Assembly (NCBI RefSeq): GCF_018129985.1
Contig: NZ_JAFCKT010000008.1
Location: 124,001-188,000, forward strand
Length of the DNA stretch: 64,000 bases
DNA from: Bradyrhizobium sp. SZCCT0148
GTDB taxonomy: Bacteria > Pseudomonadota > Alphaproteobacteria > Rhizobiales > Xanthobacteraceae
Reading direction: 5' to 3'
A program made the position numbers and the translations under genes. Under the pieces are notes generated by a model. The model was not told the DNA's origin, did not search any database, and saw nothing but the letters and a program-made list of their open reading frames with translations. Every line of letters starts with the position of its first letter. The first letter of the stretch is position 1. This document shows, piece after piece, positions 45,010-54,327 of the stretch.

Positions 45010-45684
45010 TCACCACGCCATGGCGCTCGCGAGACGCGCGAGCAGCTGCGGATCGTCGAAGGCGCTGGCGGATGCGATGGCGCCGGCCGCAACCAGGTCA
45101 GCATGGCTGAGGCTGGTCCGGAGGCCGATGGTCGGAATGCCGGCCGCCGTGGCGGATTGCACGCCGGTGCGGGAGTCCTCGAATGCGATCGAGGCCTCTG
45201 CGCTTGCAGCGACGAAACGCAGGCCCTCCTGATAGGGTAGCGGATGCGGCTTGCCGTGCGGCAGCTCGGCACCGATCACGAGCGCCCTGAAACGATGCGT
45301 GATGCCGAGGCCGGAAAGCAGCAGCTCGGCATTGAGCCGCGGCGCGTTGGTCACGGCGACCATGGGAATGCCGGCCGCATCCGCGCGGTCCAGCAGCGCC
45401 ATCAGCCCCGCCAACGGCTCGATCTGCCCGGCCACGAGCGTTCGGAAGACCTCTTCCTTCTCGTCAAGGATCTCGGCACGCCGCGCCGGCGTTTCGTCGG
45501 GCAAAAAGCGCTCGCCGATCGAGACATTGGCGAAGCCCTGCAGCTCCCTGGAGAAGCGTGCGTGATCGAACACATGACCCAGCGGCCCCAGCACCTGGTT
45601 GAAGGCCTTGAGATGCAGCGGATCGGTGTTGGCAAGCGTGCCATCGATGTCGAACAACAACGCCCTGCCGATGGCCTCGATCAT
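45010..45684 (-). CDS. HAD-IA family phosphatase
   Basis: A 224-residue HAD hydrolase of the phosphoglycolate phosphatase/beta-phosphoglucomutase group. Motif I is LLFDIDGTLANTD, motif II VAVTNAPR, motif III in GKPHPLPY and motif IV AFEDSRTGVQSA. The cap is helical (subclass IA). The ATG at 45684 is preferred to an upstream in-frame ATG at 45702. Substrate unknown. It follows glpR in the genome but is on the other side of a 105-base gap; divergent from the NTF2-like genes. Confidence 0.88.
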   Translation of the reverse strand: MIEAIGRALLFDIDGTLANTDPLHLKAFNQVLGPLGHVFDHARFSRELQGFANVSIGERFLPDETPARRAEILDEKEEVFRTLVAGQIEPLAGLMALLDRADAAGIPMVAVTNAPRLNAELLLSGLGITHRFRALVIGAELPHGKPHPLPYQEGLRFVAASAEASIAFEDSRTGVQSATAAGIPTIGLRTSLSHADLVAAGAIASASAFDDPQLLARLASAMAW

Positions 45685-45706
45685 TTCTCTACTTTCCCAC
45701 ATCCGC

Positions 45707-45761
45707 GATGCATCAATGCGAAAGACGTATCAATACGCTCTCTCACGCGCAATGATGCATC
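45707..45761. promoter_or_regulatory. Inverted repeat between HAD and NTF2-like genes
   Basis: GATGCATCAATGCG (45707-45720) and CGCAATGATGCATC (45748-45761) are inverted with one mismatch across a 27-base spacer. It lies in the divergent 154-base interval and could be a dual operator. Confidence 0.5.
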
Positions 45762-45838
45762 CACATGACCACAATGCGACACTCGACAAAGCTGCGCGCG
45801 ACTCCAACACTCCTCGCAAGATCAATAAGGAGGAAACG

Positions 45839-46288
45839 ATGATCAACCGACGCGATCTGGCTCTTTCTGCTCTTGCCGTCTCCACGCTTGCGCTCTCCGC
45901 GCCCGCGCTTGCCGCTTCGGCAGACGAAGAGGCGGTGGCGAAAAAGGTCGAGGCCTTCCGCCTCGCCCAGATCGCGGCCGATCCCAAGGCGCTCGGCGCG
46001 TTGTGCTGGGACGATCTCAGCTACAGCCATTCCAGCGGCAAGGTCGAGGACAAGGCGACCTTCATCGCCAACGCCACCGACGGCAAGTCGAAATTCCTGT
46101 CGATCGACTACAAGGATCCCACGATCAAGGTCGTCGGTCCCGCCGCGATCGTGCGATTCCACTGGATGGCGGAACAGGAGATGGCGGCCGATGGGAAGAA
46201 AGTGCCGACCAATCTTCACATCCTGATGAACTGGCAGAAGCAGGGCGACGAGTGGAAACTATTGTCGCGCGCTGCGACGAAATTGTGA
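45839..46288 (+). CDS. Exported NTF2-like (SnoaL/DUF4440) protein
   Basis: A 149-residue protein with strong AAGGAGGAAACG before ATG 45839. The N-terminus INRRDLALSALAVSTLALSA, then PALAAS, is a twin-arginine signal. The mature part is a DUF4440/SnoaL cone-shaped domain (AFRLAQIAADPKALGALCWD, then HILMNWQKQGDEWKLLSR). Such folds bind small hydrophobic ligands or act as enzymes; role unknown. The next gene is a near copy without the signal. Confidence 0.75.
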   Translation: MINRRDLALSALAVSTLALSAPALAASADEEAVAKKVEAFRLAQIAADPKALGALCWDDLSYSHSSGKVEDKATFIANATDGKSKFLSIDYKDPTIKVVGPAAIVRFHWMAEQEMAADGKKVPTNLHILMNWQKQGDEWKLLSRAATKL

Positions 46289-46412
46289 TGTGACGACTTA
46301 GCGTCCCCCTGTGGCAAGGGTTGGCGTAGGCGGCCTTTGTTTGCCGTGCTTAAGACGAGGAGGCTTTGAACCGGCGGTGACGATGGCGGCGAGAAGATCA
46401 AGGACGGAGGAC

Positions 46413-46781
46413 ATGATGACGGACCACGAGGCGGTGGCAAAGAACGTCGAGGCATTTCGCCTCGCCCAGATCGCGGCCGATCCGAAGGCGCTGGGCGCGT
46501 TGTGCGCGGACGATTTAAGCTACAGCCATTCCAGCGGCTTCCTAGAGGACAAGGCGGCCTTCGTCGCCAACGCCACCGATGGCAAGACCGAGTTCCTGTC
46601 GATCACATACGAGAATCCAACCATCAAGATCGTCGGCCCCGCCGCGGTCGTGCGCTTCCACTGGCTGGCCGAGATGATGACCGGCGGACAGAAAGTGACG
46701 AACAGCCTTCACATCCTGATGAACTGGCTGAAGCAGGGCGACGACTGGAAGCTGCTGTCGCGCTCCGCGACAAAACTGTGA
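46413..46781 (+). CDS. Cytoplasmic NTF2-like protein, tandem paralogue
   Basis: The 122-residue protein (ATG 46413 after GGACGGAGGAC) aligns along its whole length with the mature part of the preceding protein: both have AFRLAQIAADPKALGALC, DLSYSHSSG, HILMNW and a terminal ATKL. The nucleotide sequence is also closely alike, so this is a tandem duplication. It lacks the twin-arginine signal, putting one copy outside and one inside the cytoplasmic membrane. Confidence 0.75.
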   Translation: MMTDHEAVAKNVEAFRLAQIAADPKALGALCADDLSYSHSSGFLEDKAAFVANATDGKTEFLSITYENPTIKIVGPAAVVRFHWLAEMMTGGQKVTNSLHILMNWLKQGDDWKLLSRSATKL

Positions 46782-46842
46782 TCCGCTACCGCGATTTCAG
46801 GCCGCGCCCCGCCAGCGCGTCCCGTAACAGCGAGTACGATCC

Positions 46843-47034
46843 TTACGCCGCCTCTTTCACATCGCCGTTAACCAGCTTGCGCGCGGCGCGTTCGGCTTCG
46901 CGCGCGTTGCGGAAGAGCTGGCCTTCGAGGCGATTGAATTGGTGGGACGAGGCGAAGAAGCAGTAGCCGCCCTGGCCGCGAACGACGATGCCCGCGGTTT
47001 CCGAGTTCACTTCAATGATGTAGCTGTCCGGCAT
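46843..47034 (-). CDS. Small conserved rhizobial protein
   Basis: Sixty-three residues (ATG 47034, GAGGAATC ahead). The sequence SYIIEVNSETAGIVVRG, YCFFASSHQFNRLEGQLF and the Ala/Arg-rich end resemble a short bradyrhizobial hypothetical family I recall. No domain named. It is followed by the convergent NTF2-like gene; nothing is seen in the 220 bases upstream. Confidence 0.6.
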   Translation of the reverse strand: MPDSYIIEVNSETAGIVVRGQGGYCFFASSHQFNRLEGQLFRNAREAERAARKLVNGDVKEAA

Positions 47035-47255
47035 GGCCCGTAGATTCCTCAATGCGGGCAAATAACGGCATCTCTGCCCTTTGGTTCCCAGGGCAAATCA
47101 ACCGGTTTCCACCCCGAATCGACGGGCTCATGGGTACGCCGGGACCTCATCCGTTTTATGACTGGTTGTTGGCGAAGCCGCGACGCGTTGACTCATCCGC
47201 GCCGCGTTTGGCGAGCTGCAACTCTTCGTGAGATGGGACGCAAAGCCGCGCGCGA

Positions 47256-47666
47256 TTAGGTCGCGACCGGCGTCTCGGTCGAGCGGACTTCCTGCGGACG
47301 GCCGTGCTCGTCGATCGAGACATACGTAAAATTGCCGTCGGTGACGAGCAACGGATGCTCCTCGCCGCGCCGCAACGCCCAGGCTTCCAGATGCACCGTC
47401 AACGAGGTGCGGCCGACGCGGACGAGGTTGGCATAGACCGAGACGAGGTCGCCGACGTAGACGGCCTTGCGAAAATTCATCGCCTCGATCGCGACGGTGA
47501 CGGTGCGCGACTTCGCAACTTTGGATGCGAACACACCGCCGCCAACGTCCATCTGGCTGAGCAGCCAGCCGCCGAAGATGTCGCCATTGGCGTTGGTGTC
47601 GGCGGGCATCGCCAGCGTGCGGATGCAGAGATCGCCGCGCGGCGCGCTGTCGGACTTCTCGGTCAT
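47256..47666 (-). CDS. YciA-type acyl-CoA thioesterase
   Basis: A 136-residue hotdog-fold thioesterase with the YciA hallmark DTNANGDIFGGWLLSQMD, which holds the catalytic acidic residue and the Asn-helix cap. It hydrolyses short to medium acyl-CoA to free CoA and acid. It begins 19 bases after the beta-oxidation multienzyme gene in the same direction and probably regulates CoA pools in that pathway (inference). Confidence 0.88.
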   Translation of the reverse strand: MTEKSDSAPRGDLCIRTLAMPADTNANGDIFGGWLLSQMDVGGGVFASKVAKSRTVTVAIEAMNFRKAVYVGDLVSVYANLVRVGRTSLTVHLEAWALRRGEEHPLLVTDGNFTYVSIDEHGRPQEVRSTETPVAT

Positions 47667-47685
47667 CGGGTTTCTCTTGAAGCTC

Positions 47686-49782
47686 TCAGTTGAAACTGTC
47701 CCACCCCGGATCGGGCGCGAAGCGCTCGCCGAATCGCCCGGCCAGCCCGCGCAAGGTCGACACGACGTTCTCCACGCCGCGCGTGTGCGCATAGTTCAGC
47801 GGGCCGCCGCGGAACGGTGCATAGCCGGTACCGAAGATCATGGCGCCGTCGACCGCATCAGGATCGTCGACGATGCCCTCCCGCAAGGCCGCCACGCAGA
47901 CATTGGACATCGGCAGCACCAGCCGGTCGATCATCTGGTCGGTGACGCGCGGACCGGTCTCGGGGAGCGGTGCCTTCTCGGCCTTGCCGTCCTTCCAGGT
48001 ATAAAAGCCCTTGCCGGTCTTGCGGCCAAGCTCGCCTTTGGCGACTTTGTCGCGCAGCCATGCGGGTGTGGGCGGCAGGAGGTCACCGAATTTGGTGCGC
48101 AGCATGTCGCCGACGTCGAGGCAGATGTCGAGCCCGACCTGGTCGGCAAGTTCGATCGGCCCCATCGGCATGCCGAACTGTTCGGCCGCTTCGTCGATCA
48201 GGCGCTGGTCGATCTTCTCGTCCAACATCACCATGGCTTCGAGCATGTACGGCGTCAGCGCCCGGTTGACGAGGAATCCCGGCGAGCTCTTCACGGATAG
48301 CGGCAGACGATCGATCGCGCCGACGAAAGCCAGGGCCTGCTTCAGCACCTCTGGGTCGTTGCCGTCGTGACTGACGACCTCGACCAGTTGCAGCCGCGAC
48401 ACCGGATTGAAGAAATGCAGGCCGACCAGCCGCTCGGGCCGCGCCAGCGTGGTGCGCAGATCCTGAAGCGGTATGCTCGACGTGTTGGTCGCAAGGATCG
48501 CGCCCGGCTTCATCCTGGGCTCGAGCCCGGCATAGACCTTCTGCTTGAGCTCGAGCTTTTCGGGGACTGCCTCAATGATGAGATCGGCATTGCGGATGCC
48601 CTCCCCGTCCATGTCGGGGATCAGACGATCGAGCGCGTCGCGCACCTCCGTGGGCTTGCGGATGATCTTGCCGTAGAGTTCGGCGGCGCGCTTCACGGCG
48701 CCCGCGATCGGCTCGGCTTTCATGTCGGCGAGCGAGACGCGTAGTCCCTGCCCGGCGACCCACGCCGCGATGTCGCCCCCCATGGCGCCGGCGCCGATGA
48801 CATGGACGTGCTTGATGGCGTTGCCGCTGCCGGCCGCCTTCTTCATCTGCTCGCGCAAGAAGAAGACCCGGATCAGGTTCTGGGCGGTCGGCGTCACCAT
48901 CATCCTGGCGAACGAAGCCTGCTCTTCCTTCAGCATCGCGGCCTTGTTGCCGCCATGGGTCTCCCAGAGGTCGATCAGCGCGTAAGGTGCAGGATAATGT
49001 TCGCGGGGCGCCGCCTTTGCCGCCTCCGACCGCATACGTCTTGCCAGGAGACCGCGCACGAAGCCGAAGTTGGCAGCACGCGTGAACAAGCCGGGCCTGG
49101 CCCGCTTCAGCCGGCCGAATAGTGCGTCCTTCACCGCGCCCCGGACATGACGCTCCTGCGTTACGGTGTCGACGAGGCCGAGCGACCTGGCGCGGCGCGC
49201 ATCGATGGTGCGGCCGGTGAGCATCAGTGCCATCGATTGAATGGGATTGACCAGCGCGGTAAACCGCGCGGTGCCGCCGAGGCCGGGATGCAGGCCGAGC
49301 ATCACCTCGGGGAAGCCGAAGCGCGCGCCGTCGATGGCGATGCGCGACTGGCAGGCGAGCGCGACCTCGAGGCCGCCGCCGAGACAGAAACCGTGGATGA
49401 CGGCGACCGTCGGCAGCTTCAGTGCTTCCAGATGATCGACCACGGCATGCACCGCGCGGATGCGTGTTTCCACCATCGCAGGATCACTGGCGCCGCGGAA
49501 TTCGTTGACGTCCGCACCAGCGATGAAGCCGGACGGCTTTGCGGAACGGATTACGAGACCGGCGGGGCGCTCGGTCTCGATCGCCGCGAGCACGGCGTCG
49601 AGCTCCTCCATCACGTCCGAGGACAGCGTGTTGGCGCTGGCGTCAGCCCGATCGAACAGCACCCAAGCCACACCGTCCTCATCGCGCGTCAGCTTGAAGT
49701 TCTTGTACGGACTGTCCGTCGCGGGCCTGGGCCCGAGCTCCAGCACGCGGTCGCCCAGCGCGGTCATGATCTTCGAATCCAT
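47686..49782 (-). CDS. Bifunctional enoyl-CoA hydratase / 3-hydroxyacyl-CoA dehydrogenase (FadJ-like)
   Basis: A 698-residue beta-oxidation multienzyme. The enoyl-CoA hydratase/isomerase domain is at about 10-200, with GGGLEVALAC and PEVMLGLHPG holding the two catalytic glutamates. The NAD-binding 3-hydroxyacyl-CoA dehydrogenase domain starts at about 320 with VHVIGAGAMGGDIA, followed by GLHFFNPVSRLQLVE (catalytic His) and a duplicated C-terminal domain. ATG 49782 is two bases after the thiolase stop. It pairs with the thiolase to form the beta-oxidation complex. Confidence 0.93.
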   Translation of the reverse strand: MDSKIMTALGDRVLELGPRPATDSPYKNFKLTRDEDGVAWVLFDRADASANTLSSDVMEELDAVLAAIETERPAGLVIRSAKPSGFIAGADVNEFRGASDPAMVETRIRAVHAVVDHLEALKLPTVAVIHGFCLGGGLEVALACQSRIAIDGARFGFPEVMLGLHPGLGGTARFTALVNPIQSMALMLTGRTIDARRARSLGLVDTVTQERHVRGAVKDALFGRLKRARPGLFTRAANFGFVRGLLARRMRSEAAKAAPREHYPAPYALIDLWETHGGNKAAMLKEEQASFARMMVTPTAQNLIRVFFLREQMKKAAGSGNAIKHVHVIGAGAMGGDIAAWVAGQGLRVSLADMKAEPIAGAVKRAAELYGKIIRKPTEVRDALDRLIPDMDGEGIRNADLIIEAVPEKLELKQKVYAGLEPRMKPGAILATNTSSIPLQDLRTTLARPERLVGLHFFNPVSRLQLVEVVSHDGNDPEVLKQALAFVGAIDRLPLSVKSSPGFLVNRALTPYMLEAMVMLDEKIDQRLIDEAAEQFGMPMGPIELADQVGLDICLDVGDMLRTKFGDLLPPTPAWLRDKVAKGELGRKTGKGFYTWKDGKAEKAPLPETGPRVTDQMIDRLVLPMSNVCVAALREGIVDDPDAVDGAMIFGTGYAPFRGGPLNYAHTRGVENVVSTLRGLAGRFGERFAPDPGWDSFN

Positions 49783-49784
49783 GG

Positions 49785-51068
49785 TCACACCGCCTCGATC
49801 AGCATCGCGCCGCCGAGCCCGCCGCCGATGCACTCGGTGGCGACCCCGCGTCGCGTGCCGAGCCGCTTCATCGCGTTGACGAGATGCAGCACGATGCGGT
49901 TGCCGGAGGTCCCGACGGGATGGCCGAGCGAGATCGCGCCGCCATCGACGTTGAGCTTGTCACGGTCGATCTCGCCGGCCGCGCCGTCGAGGCCGAGAAT
50001 CTCGCGGCAGAACTTGTCGTCATTCCAGGCCGCCAGGCAGCCGAGCACCTGCGTCGCGAAGGCTTCGTTCAGCTCCCAGGTCTCGACGTCCTTGATGGTG
50101 AGGCCGTTGCGCTGAAGCAGAGGCGTCGCCGACATCACCGGACCGAGTCCCATGATGCTGGGATCGAGCGCGGCCCAGTTGCTGTCGATGATGACGGCCT
50201 TCGGCGAAAGCCCGTGCTTTGCGACAGCCGCGTCCGAAGCCAAAATGACCCAGGAGGCGCCGTCGGTGATCTGCGAGGAATTGCCGGCGGTGACCTGCCC
50301 CCAGGGACGTTCGAACACCGGTCGCAGCTTTGCCAGCGTCTCGGCCGTTGAATCCGGGCGTACGCCGTCGTCATGGTCGAAGAACTTGCCGTCGCGAGAG
50401 AATGCCGTTTCGACCTCGCCCTTGAGAAATCCGGCACCTTGCGCATGCGCGAGCCGGCGATGGCTTTCGGCGGCATAAGCATCGGACTGGGTGCGGGTGA
50501 TACCGAAGAGATGGCCGACGACCTCGGCGGTCTGGCCCATGTTCAGATCGGTGACGGGGTCGGTCAGTCCGCGCTCGAGGCCGATGATCGGCTTGAGATC
50601 GCGCGGACGCAGCTTGAACGCAGCGGCCAGCTTCGCGGCCATGCCCCTGGCGGTGGCAAGGCCGGCGAACCAACGCACGCCGGAGTTCGGCCAAACCAGC
50701 GGCGCATGGCTGAGCGCCTCGGTGCCGCCAGCCAAAATCATGTCGGCATGGCCCTCACGGATGTAGCGATAGGCCGTGTCGATCGACTGCATGCCGGAAC
50801 CGCAATTGATCTGCACGGTAAAGGCGACCATGTCCTCGCCCATGCCGAGCCGGAGCGCGGCGACGCGGGCCGGATTCATCTCGTCCGCAATCACGTTGAC
50901 GCAACCAAGGATGATCTGGTCGAAGTCAGTGGGCGAGAACGGCTGGCGCGCCAGCAGCGGCCGTCCGCATTGCACGGCAAGGTCCACCGGGGTGAACGGC
51001 CCGGGCCCCGACCGCGCCTTCAGAAACGGCGTCCGGCTGCCGTCGACGATGAAAACCGGTCGTGCCAT
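49785..51068 (-). CDS. Acetyl-CoA C-acyltransferase (thiolase)
   Basis: A 427-residue type I/FadI-like thiolase that cleaves 3-ketoacyl-CoA. The nucleophile is Cys89 in QINCGSGMQSID; the catalytic His is in SLGHPVGTSG and the second Cys in CIGGGLGGAM. Its ATG shares a base with the acyl-CoA dehydrogenase stop (TGATG). Confidence 0.94.
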   Translation of the reverse strand: MARPVFIVDGSRTPFLKARSGPGPFTPVDLAVQCGRPLLARQPFSPTDFDQIILGCVNVIADEMNPARVAALRLGMGEDMVAFTVQINCGSGMQSIDTAYRYIREGHADMILAGGTEALSHAPLVWPNSGVRWFAGLATARGMAAKLAAAFKLRPRDLKPIIGLERGLTDPVTDLNMGQTAEVVGHLFGITRTQSDAYAAESHRRLAHAQGAGFLKGEVETAFSRDGKFFDHDDGVRPDSTAETLAKLRPVFERPWGQVTAGNSSQITDGASWVILASDAAVAKHGLSPKAVIIDSNWAALDPSIMGLGPVMSATPLLQRNGLTIKDVETWELNEAFATQVLGCLAAWNDDKFCREILGLDGAAGEIDRDKLNVDGGAISLGHPVGTSGNRIVLHLVNAMKRLGTRRGVATECIGGGLGGAMLIEAV

Positions 51069-53335
51069 CAGCTCGCTGCTCTCTGCTCACCCAGTTCCTG
51101 GAAGAACTGATGCACATCTCCGGTTTTCTTGTAAATCGGCGACAGCGTCTCCGGGGCAAAATCGTCGACCTCAATGACTTTGGTGACCGCTTCGCGAGCG
51201 GCGGCAAGCTGTTCACCCTCGGCCTGGCTGATCACGCCCCTGGCGACGGCGTCCTTCCAGTCACTGATGTGCGCGGCGCGCATGCGCTTGGCGATCGCGT
51301 CGGTGGCGGTCACCAGCTTGAACGCCTGCTCCAGCCGGGCGAAGCCGCCGTCATCATCGACATGGGCCAGATCCGGCGTGAGGCGTTCGCGCGCGGCCGA
51401 GGGCTCCAGCACGATGCCGGCGCATTGGTGCACCACCCGGTCGGAGGGACCGAGCACGCGGGCGCCGAACGGCTGGACCACGAACTTGAGGAAGCCGGCG
51501 ACGAAGCGATTGGGCAGGTTGGCGAGGATTTCGGCGAACCGGTTCTCGATGGTCTTGAAGCCCGTCGCCATGCACCATTCCAGCGCGGCAAAGTCTTCTT
51601 TCTGCCGGCCTTCGTCCTGCCAGCGTTTCAGCGCGGCTGACAGGAGATAAAGTTCAGAGAGGATATCGCCGAAGCGCGCCGACAGCATCTCCTTGCGCTT
51701 GAGTGCGCCCCCGAGCGTCAGCAGCGCCATGTCCGCGCAGAGCGCAAATGCCGCCGAATAGCGCGACAGCTGGCGATAGAAGGGCGTGGCGTCGCCCGCA
51801 TCGGGTGCCAGCGCGAAGGCGCCGAAGGTCCAGCTCCGGCCGAAAGCCCGGAACAGGGTCTGGAAGCTGTGGCCAACATGCTTCCAGAACGTCTTGTCGA
51901 AGGCGGTGAGACCACGCTCACGATCGGTGTCGGCCAGCGCATTCATCTCGGCGAGCAGAAAGGGATGTGCGCGGATCGCGCCTTGCCCGAACACGATGAG
52001 ATTGCGGGTCAGGATGTTGGCGCCCTCGACCGTAATGCCAACGGGGACGGCGCGGTGGAGATTGCCGAGATAGTTTTGTGGACCGTCGATCACGGCCTTG
52101 CCGCCATGAATGTCCATGGCGTCGTCGACCGCTGTGCGCATCCGCTCGGTGGCGTGCAGCTTCATGATGCCGGAGATGACGGCGGGGTGAACGCCGGCAT
52201 TCAGTGCGGCGCAGGTCAGGCGCCGCGCGGCATCCAATTGATAGGCAGTGGCGACGATGCGCGCGAGCGGCTCCTCGACGCCTTCGAACTTGGAGATGGA
52301 GATGCCGAACTGTTCGCGGATACGGGCATAGGCACCGGTCGTGCGCGCCGCATAGGCAGCGCCCGCCGCCGAGAGCGACGGCAGCGAGATGCCGCGGCCG
52401 GCGGCAAGTGCGGTCATCAGCATCTTCCAGCCCTGTCCCAACCGCTCCTGGCCGCCGATGACGTAATCGAGCGGAATGAAGACGTCGCGGCCCCAATTGG
52501 GGCCGTTCTGGAAGACCTGCATCGACGGCAGGTGGCGCTGGCCGATCTCGACACCGGGCAGATTGGTCGGGATCAGCGCGACCGTGATGCCGAGCTCCTC
52601 CCGCTGGCCAACGAGATGATCAGGGTCGTAAGCCTTGAAGGCAAGACCCAGCAGTGTCGCGACCGGGCCGAGCGTGATGTAGCGCTTGTGCCAGTTCAGC
52701 CTGAGACCGAGGACTTCGCGGCCCTCGAATTCGCCTTTGCAGATAGTGCCGGTGTCGACCATCGAAGCGGCGTCGGAGCCGGCCTCGGGGCTGGTGAGGC
52801 CGAAGCAGGGAATGTCACGACCGTCGGCGAGGCGCGGCAGCCAGCGCTCCCGCTGCTCTTTGGTCCCGAAATGCATCAGAAGCTCTCCGGGCCCGAGCGA
52901 ATTCGGCACCATCACGGTCACCGCCGCGGCGATCGAGCGGGTCGAGATCTTGCGCACGACTTCCGAATGGGCGTAGGGCGAGAACCCGAGGCCGCCGAAC
53001 TCCTTCGGAATGATCATGCCGAAGAACTTTTCGCGCTTGATGAAGTGCCAGACATCATGCGGCAGATCGCGCAATTCCCAAGAGATCTTCCACTCGTTGA
53101 GCATGGCGCAGAGCTCGTCGACGGGACCATTGAGGAAGGCACGCTCCTCCTCAGTCAGTTTGGCCGGCGCAATCTTCAGCAGTTTCGACCAATCGGGGTT
53201 GCCGGTAAACAGATCGGCGTCCCACCAGACGTCGCCCGCCTCCAGCGCCTCGCGCTCGGTATCGGACATCGCCGGTAGCACGCCGCGAGCCCAGGAAAAT
53301 ATCGGCTTGGTGATAGTGTCGCGGCGGAAGCTCAT
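51068..53335 (-). CDS. FadE-type acyl-CoA dehydrogenase
   Basis: A 755-residue acyl-CoA dehydrogenase with the DUF1974 C-terminal extension typical of FadE; ordinary acyl-CoA dehydrogenases have 380-400 residues. The FAD-binding region includes GMIIPKEFGGLGF and FGLTSPEAGSDAAS, and the C-terminal part FATKTFWKH-like helices follow. It oxidises acyl-CoA to trans-2-enoyl-CoA in the first step of the cycle and opens this leftward operon. GAGGTC lies just ahead of the ATG. Confidence 0.93.
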   Translation of the reverse strand: MSFRRDTITKPIFSWARGVLPAMSDTEREALEAGDVWWDADLFTGNPDWSKLLKIAPAKLTEEERAFLNGPVDELCAMLNEWKISWELRDLPHDVWHFIKREKFFGMIIPKEFGGLGFSPYAHSEVVRKISTRSIAAAVTVMVPNSLGPGELLMHFGTKEQRERWLPRLADGRDIPCFGLTSPEAGSDAASMVDTGTICKGEFEGREVLGLRLNWHKRYITLGPVATLLGLAFKAYDPDHLVGQREELGITVALIPTNLPGVEIGQRHLPSMQVFQNGPNWGRDVFIPLDYVIGGQERLGQGWKMLMTALAAGRGISLPSLSAAGAAYAARTTGAYARIREQFGISISKFEGVEEPLARIVATAYQLDAARRLTCAALNAGVHPAVISGIMKLHATERMRTAVDDAMDIHGGKAVIDGPQNYLGNLHRAVPVGITVEGANILTRNLIVFGQGAIRAHPFLLAEMNALADTDRERGLTAFDKTFWKHVGHSFQTLFRAFGRSWTFGAFALAPDAGDATPFYRQLSRYSAAFALCADMALLTLGGALKRKEMLSARFGDILSELYLLSAALKRWQDEGRQKEDFAALEWCMATGFKTIENRFAEILANLPNRFVAGFLKFVVQPFGARVLGPSDRVVHQCAGIVLEPSAARERLTPDLAHVDDDGGFARLEQAFKLVTATDAIAKRMRAAHISDWKDAVARGVISQAEGEQLAAAREAVTKVIEVDDFAPETLSPIYKKTGDVHQFFQELGEQRAAS

Positions 53336-53501
53336 GGCTGACCTCATGCATCGGCGCGGTTGGCGGCATTTTAGCGGAAAGTGGCTGGCGGGGGTGAAGA
53401 CTTCGCCTGCGACATTGACGCGGCCGGGCGGCCGCCCTGGCCAATAACGGCCGGGACGCGGGAGCAGTTCCGGGAGGGGGAATGGGGCTGAATGTCACCG
53501 C

Positions 53502-53601
53502 TGTCATTCCGGGGCGCGCTCTTGGCGCGAGCCCGGATTGCATACTCCCCATCGTGGTTAGGGATTCCGGGCTCGACGCTACGCGTCGCCCCGGAATGAC
53601 A
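53502..53601. repeat. Palindromic mosaic element with perfect 15-base arms
   Basis: TGTCATTCCGGGGCG (53502-53516) and CGCCCCGGAATGACA (53587-53601) are perfect inverted arms; inside them GAGCCCGGA (53529-53537) faces TCCGGGCTC (53566-53574). A nested hairpin element of the bradyrhizobial type, downstream of the flavin reductase gene. It fills about a third of the 283-base gap. Confidence 0.88.
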
Positions 53602-53618
53602 GGAGAGTTTGGCCGGCC

Positions 53619-54242
53619 TTAATCCGGCCGGATCATCTCGAACATGTTTTCCGGCTTGATCTCAAAATAGTCCCCGCGGCGGCCGGCGCGGACGATCGGG
53701 CGGGCGGCGGCGGTCTGGTAGACGCCGTCCTTGATCATGGCTTTGTCGATGTGGACGGCGACGACCTCGCCCAGCGTCAGCCAGGCATCGGCGTGCTTGC
53801 CGTCGGCGCCCTTGAGGCGGACGATGTCGGAGACTTTGCACTCGAAGGCGACGGGACTCTCGCCGACGCGCGGCACATTGACGAGCTTGCCGGGCACGGC
53901 GGTGAGGCCCGCGATCTCGAATTCGTCGACCTCAGGCGCGACATGCGCGGCGGTCGCGTTCATGTGCTTGGCGAGGTCCATGGTGGCGAGATTCCAGACG
54001 AACTCGCCGGTCTGCTGGATGTTCTCGACCGTGTCCTTCCAATTGGTGGAGGAGAAGCCGATGATCGGCGGCACGTAGCAGAAGGCGTTGAAGAAGCTGT
54101 AGGGCGCGAGGTTGACGTGGCCTTTGGTGTCGCGGGAGGAGATCCAGCCGATCGGCCGGGGCGCGATGATGGCGTTGAAGGGATCGTGCTTGAGGCCGTG
54201 GCCCTTGGAGGGCTCGTAGAAGTACAGGTCTTTGTCGGTCAC
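53619..54242 (-). CDS. Flavin reductase family protein
   Basis: A 207-residue FMN-binding split-barrel protein. GTG 54242 (AGGGGAAAGCCAGC ahead) is chosen; an upstream GTG at 54275 would add eleven residues without conserved sequence. The core FNAIIAPRPIGWISSRDTKG and NLAPYSFFNAF are landmarks of the flavin reductase/DIM6/NTAB family. It may supply reduced flavin to a monooxygenase or act in detoxification. Confidence 0.88.
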   Translation of the reverse strand: MTDKDLYFYEPSKGHGLKHDPFNAIIAPRPIGWISSRDTKGHVNLAPYSFFNAFCYVPPIIGFSSTNWKDTVENIQQTGEFVWNLATMDLAKHMNATAAHVAPEVDEFEIAGLTAVPGKLVNVPRVGESPVAFECKVSDIVRLKGADGKHADAWLTLGEVVAVHIDKAMIKDGVYQTAAARPIVRAGRRGDYFEIKPENMFEMIRPD

Positions 54243-54327
54243 GCTGGCTTTCCCCTGCCCGTCATCGTCCGCCACCAGCCGGTCGGCCTGGGGCGTTGGC
54301 CTGCTTACAGGAGAAAATCCGTGCCCG

